Shown one piece after another: positions 6,164 through 6,547 of a DNA stretch of 6,547 nt (the stretch's first letter is position 1; the number at the start of each line of letters is the position of its first letter). The notes under the pieces are model-generated. The model made no database searches and had not been told where the DNA came from. It was given only the letters and a program-made list of their open reading frames with translations. A program made the translations under genes and the position numbers. Location: NCBI GenBank assembly GCA_945873015.1, contig CAMCBY010000244.1, forward strand, positions 1-6,547, in the 5' to 3' direction. Origin of the DNA: Klebsiella pneumoniae (GTDB taxonomy: Bacteria > Pseudomonadota > Gammaproteobacteria > Ga0077536).

Positions 6164-6547
6164 GGAGGTGGGCTCATCAGCACGGCCGCAAAAGCGAGGT
6201 TGCGATTCCCGCCAGCGGCCTGCATTGAAGTGGCTGGCGCGGCGATATTGCCAACCGCGCGCAGCACCAGATCGGGCCGGTCAAGATGCACGAGATGACC
6301 GGCGCCGCGCGCTATCCACTGTGCGGCGTGGGACGACAAACGTGTCATGCCGCTCTGCATGTTGCGCCACACCGCATCGCTGGCGGCGCCGCCGGCGGCC
6401 TCGTCGAACACCCCTCGACCGCGACTGACGACCACTATCGGCACGCGCAGCGGACGCTCTGGTGCGGCCGCCAGCGCATGGGCGCTCGCCGCAAAACCGC
6501 GCAATTCAGCCACGCTTGCAAGGCGTGCCTTGGGCAGCAGCATGAGT
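6160..6547 (-). CDS. Alpha/beta hydrolase, C-terminal part (5' end beyond window)
   Basis: About 128 residues remain; the frame is open to the right edge, so the nucleophile elbow and oxyanion part lie outside. The visible portion has the late features of the fold: the strand VPIVVVSRGRG, the segment AVWRNMQSGMTRLSSHAAQWIARGAGHLVHLDRPDLVLRAV (given here in parts as AVWRNMQSGMTRLSSH and GAGHLVHLDRPDLV), where the histidine of GAGH is the expected catalytic base, and the D-x-P-DLV helix that follows it. About 27 further residues (AAPATSMQAAGG onward) form a loose, Ala-rich tail ending in SPPP. The stop TAG (6162-6160) is contained in the terminal CTAG of the neighbouring foldback element, so the tail or the stop may have been altered by insertion. 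Likely an esterase- or hydrolase-type enzyme; the substrate cannot be read. It is co-directional with the downstream genes. Confidence 0.85.
   Translation of the reverse strand, partial: LMLLPKARLASVAELRGFAASAHALAAAPERPLRVPIVVVSRGRGVFDEAAGGAASDAVWRNMQSGMTRLSSHAAQWIARGAGHLVHLDRPDLVLRAVGNIAAPATSMQAAGGNRNLAFAAVLMSPPP

Noticed and set aside
6001..6228. A 75-codon plus-strand open frame across the foldback element.
   Set aside because: It is made of the inverted-repeat element and antisense hydrolase sequence; no gene-like features.

Overview
The window is a GC-rich bacterial segment. All seven protein genes I can support read on the minus strand, so the transcriptional order runs from high to low coordinates. 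The base composition, the Gammaproteobacteria/Pseudomonas-style GTGCGAAT-type hairpin repeat and the small foldback element suggest a proteobacterium, plausibly a gammaproteobacterium. No ribosomal or taxonomic marker is present, so this is a weak inference.

Layout in transcription order: (1) 6547-6160, the C-terminal end of an alpha/beta hydrolase, cut by the window edge; (2) 6163-5998, a roughly 166-bp foldback element resembling a MITE, whose outer end coincides with the hydrolase stop codon; (3) 5890-4748, a 380-aa zinc-dependent protein of the cobalamin-independent methionine synthase (MetE C-terminal-like) family; (4) 4718-4638, a REP-like pair of hairpins in the 155-bp gap; (5) 4592-3564, a 342-aa tyrosine/lipid-type phosphatase with an intact CX5R loop; (6) 3542-2811, a 243-aa stand-alone phosphohistidine swivelling domain of the PEP-utilising enzyme family; (7) 2775-1225, a 516-aa protein I cannot assign; (8) 1213-608, a 201-aa winged-helix plus helical protein; (9) 581-1, the first 193 residues of a DRE-TIM/HMGL-like protein that resembles the carboxyltransferase of oxaloacetate decarboxylase and pyruvate carboxylase, continuing past the window.

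Genes 5-9 are tightly packed (gaps of 21, 35, 11 and 26 nt, with one SD sequence overlapping the preceding stop), which suggests one operon. It combines a phosphoryl-carrier histidine domain, a phosphatase, a large unknown protein, a small protein of a type I recall near split PEP-utilising proteins in actinobacteria, and a carbon-carbon bond enzyme whose carboxylated lysine is replaced. The ATP-grasp (nucleotide-binding) half that such a swivelling domain normally needs is not in the window. My working hypothesis is a dissociated phosphotransferase pathway, analogous in logic to phenylphosphate synthase, in which a substrate is activated through phospho-histidine, handled by the unknown 516-aa protein and the DRE-TIM enzyme, with the MetE-like protein moving a one-carbon or thiol-linked group. 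The substrate cannot be read from the sequence.
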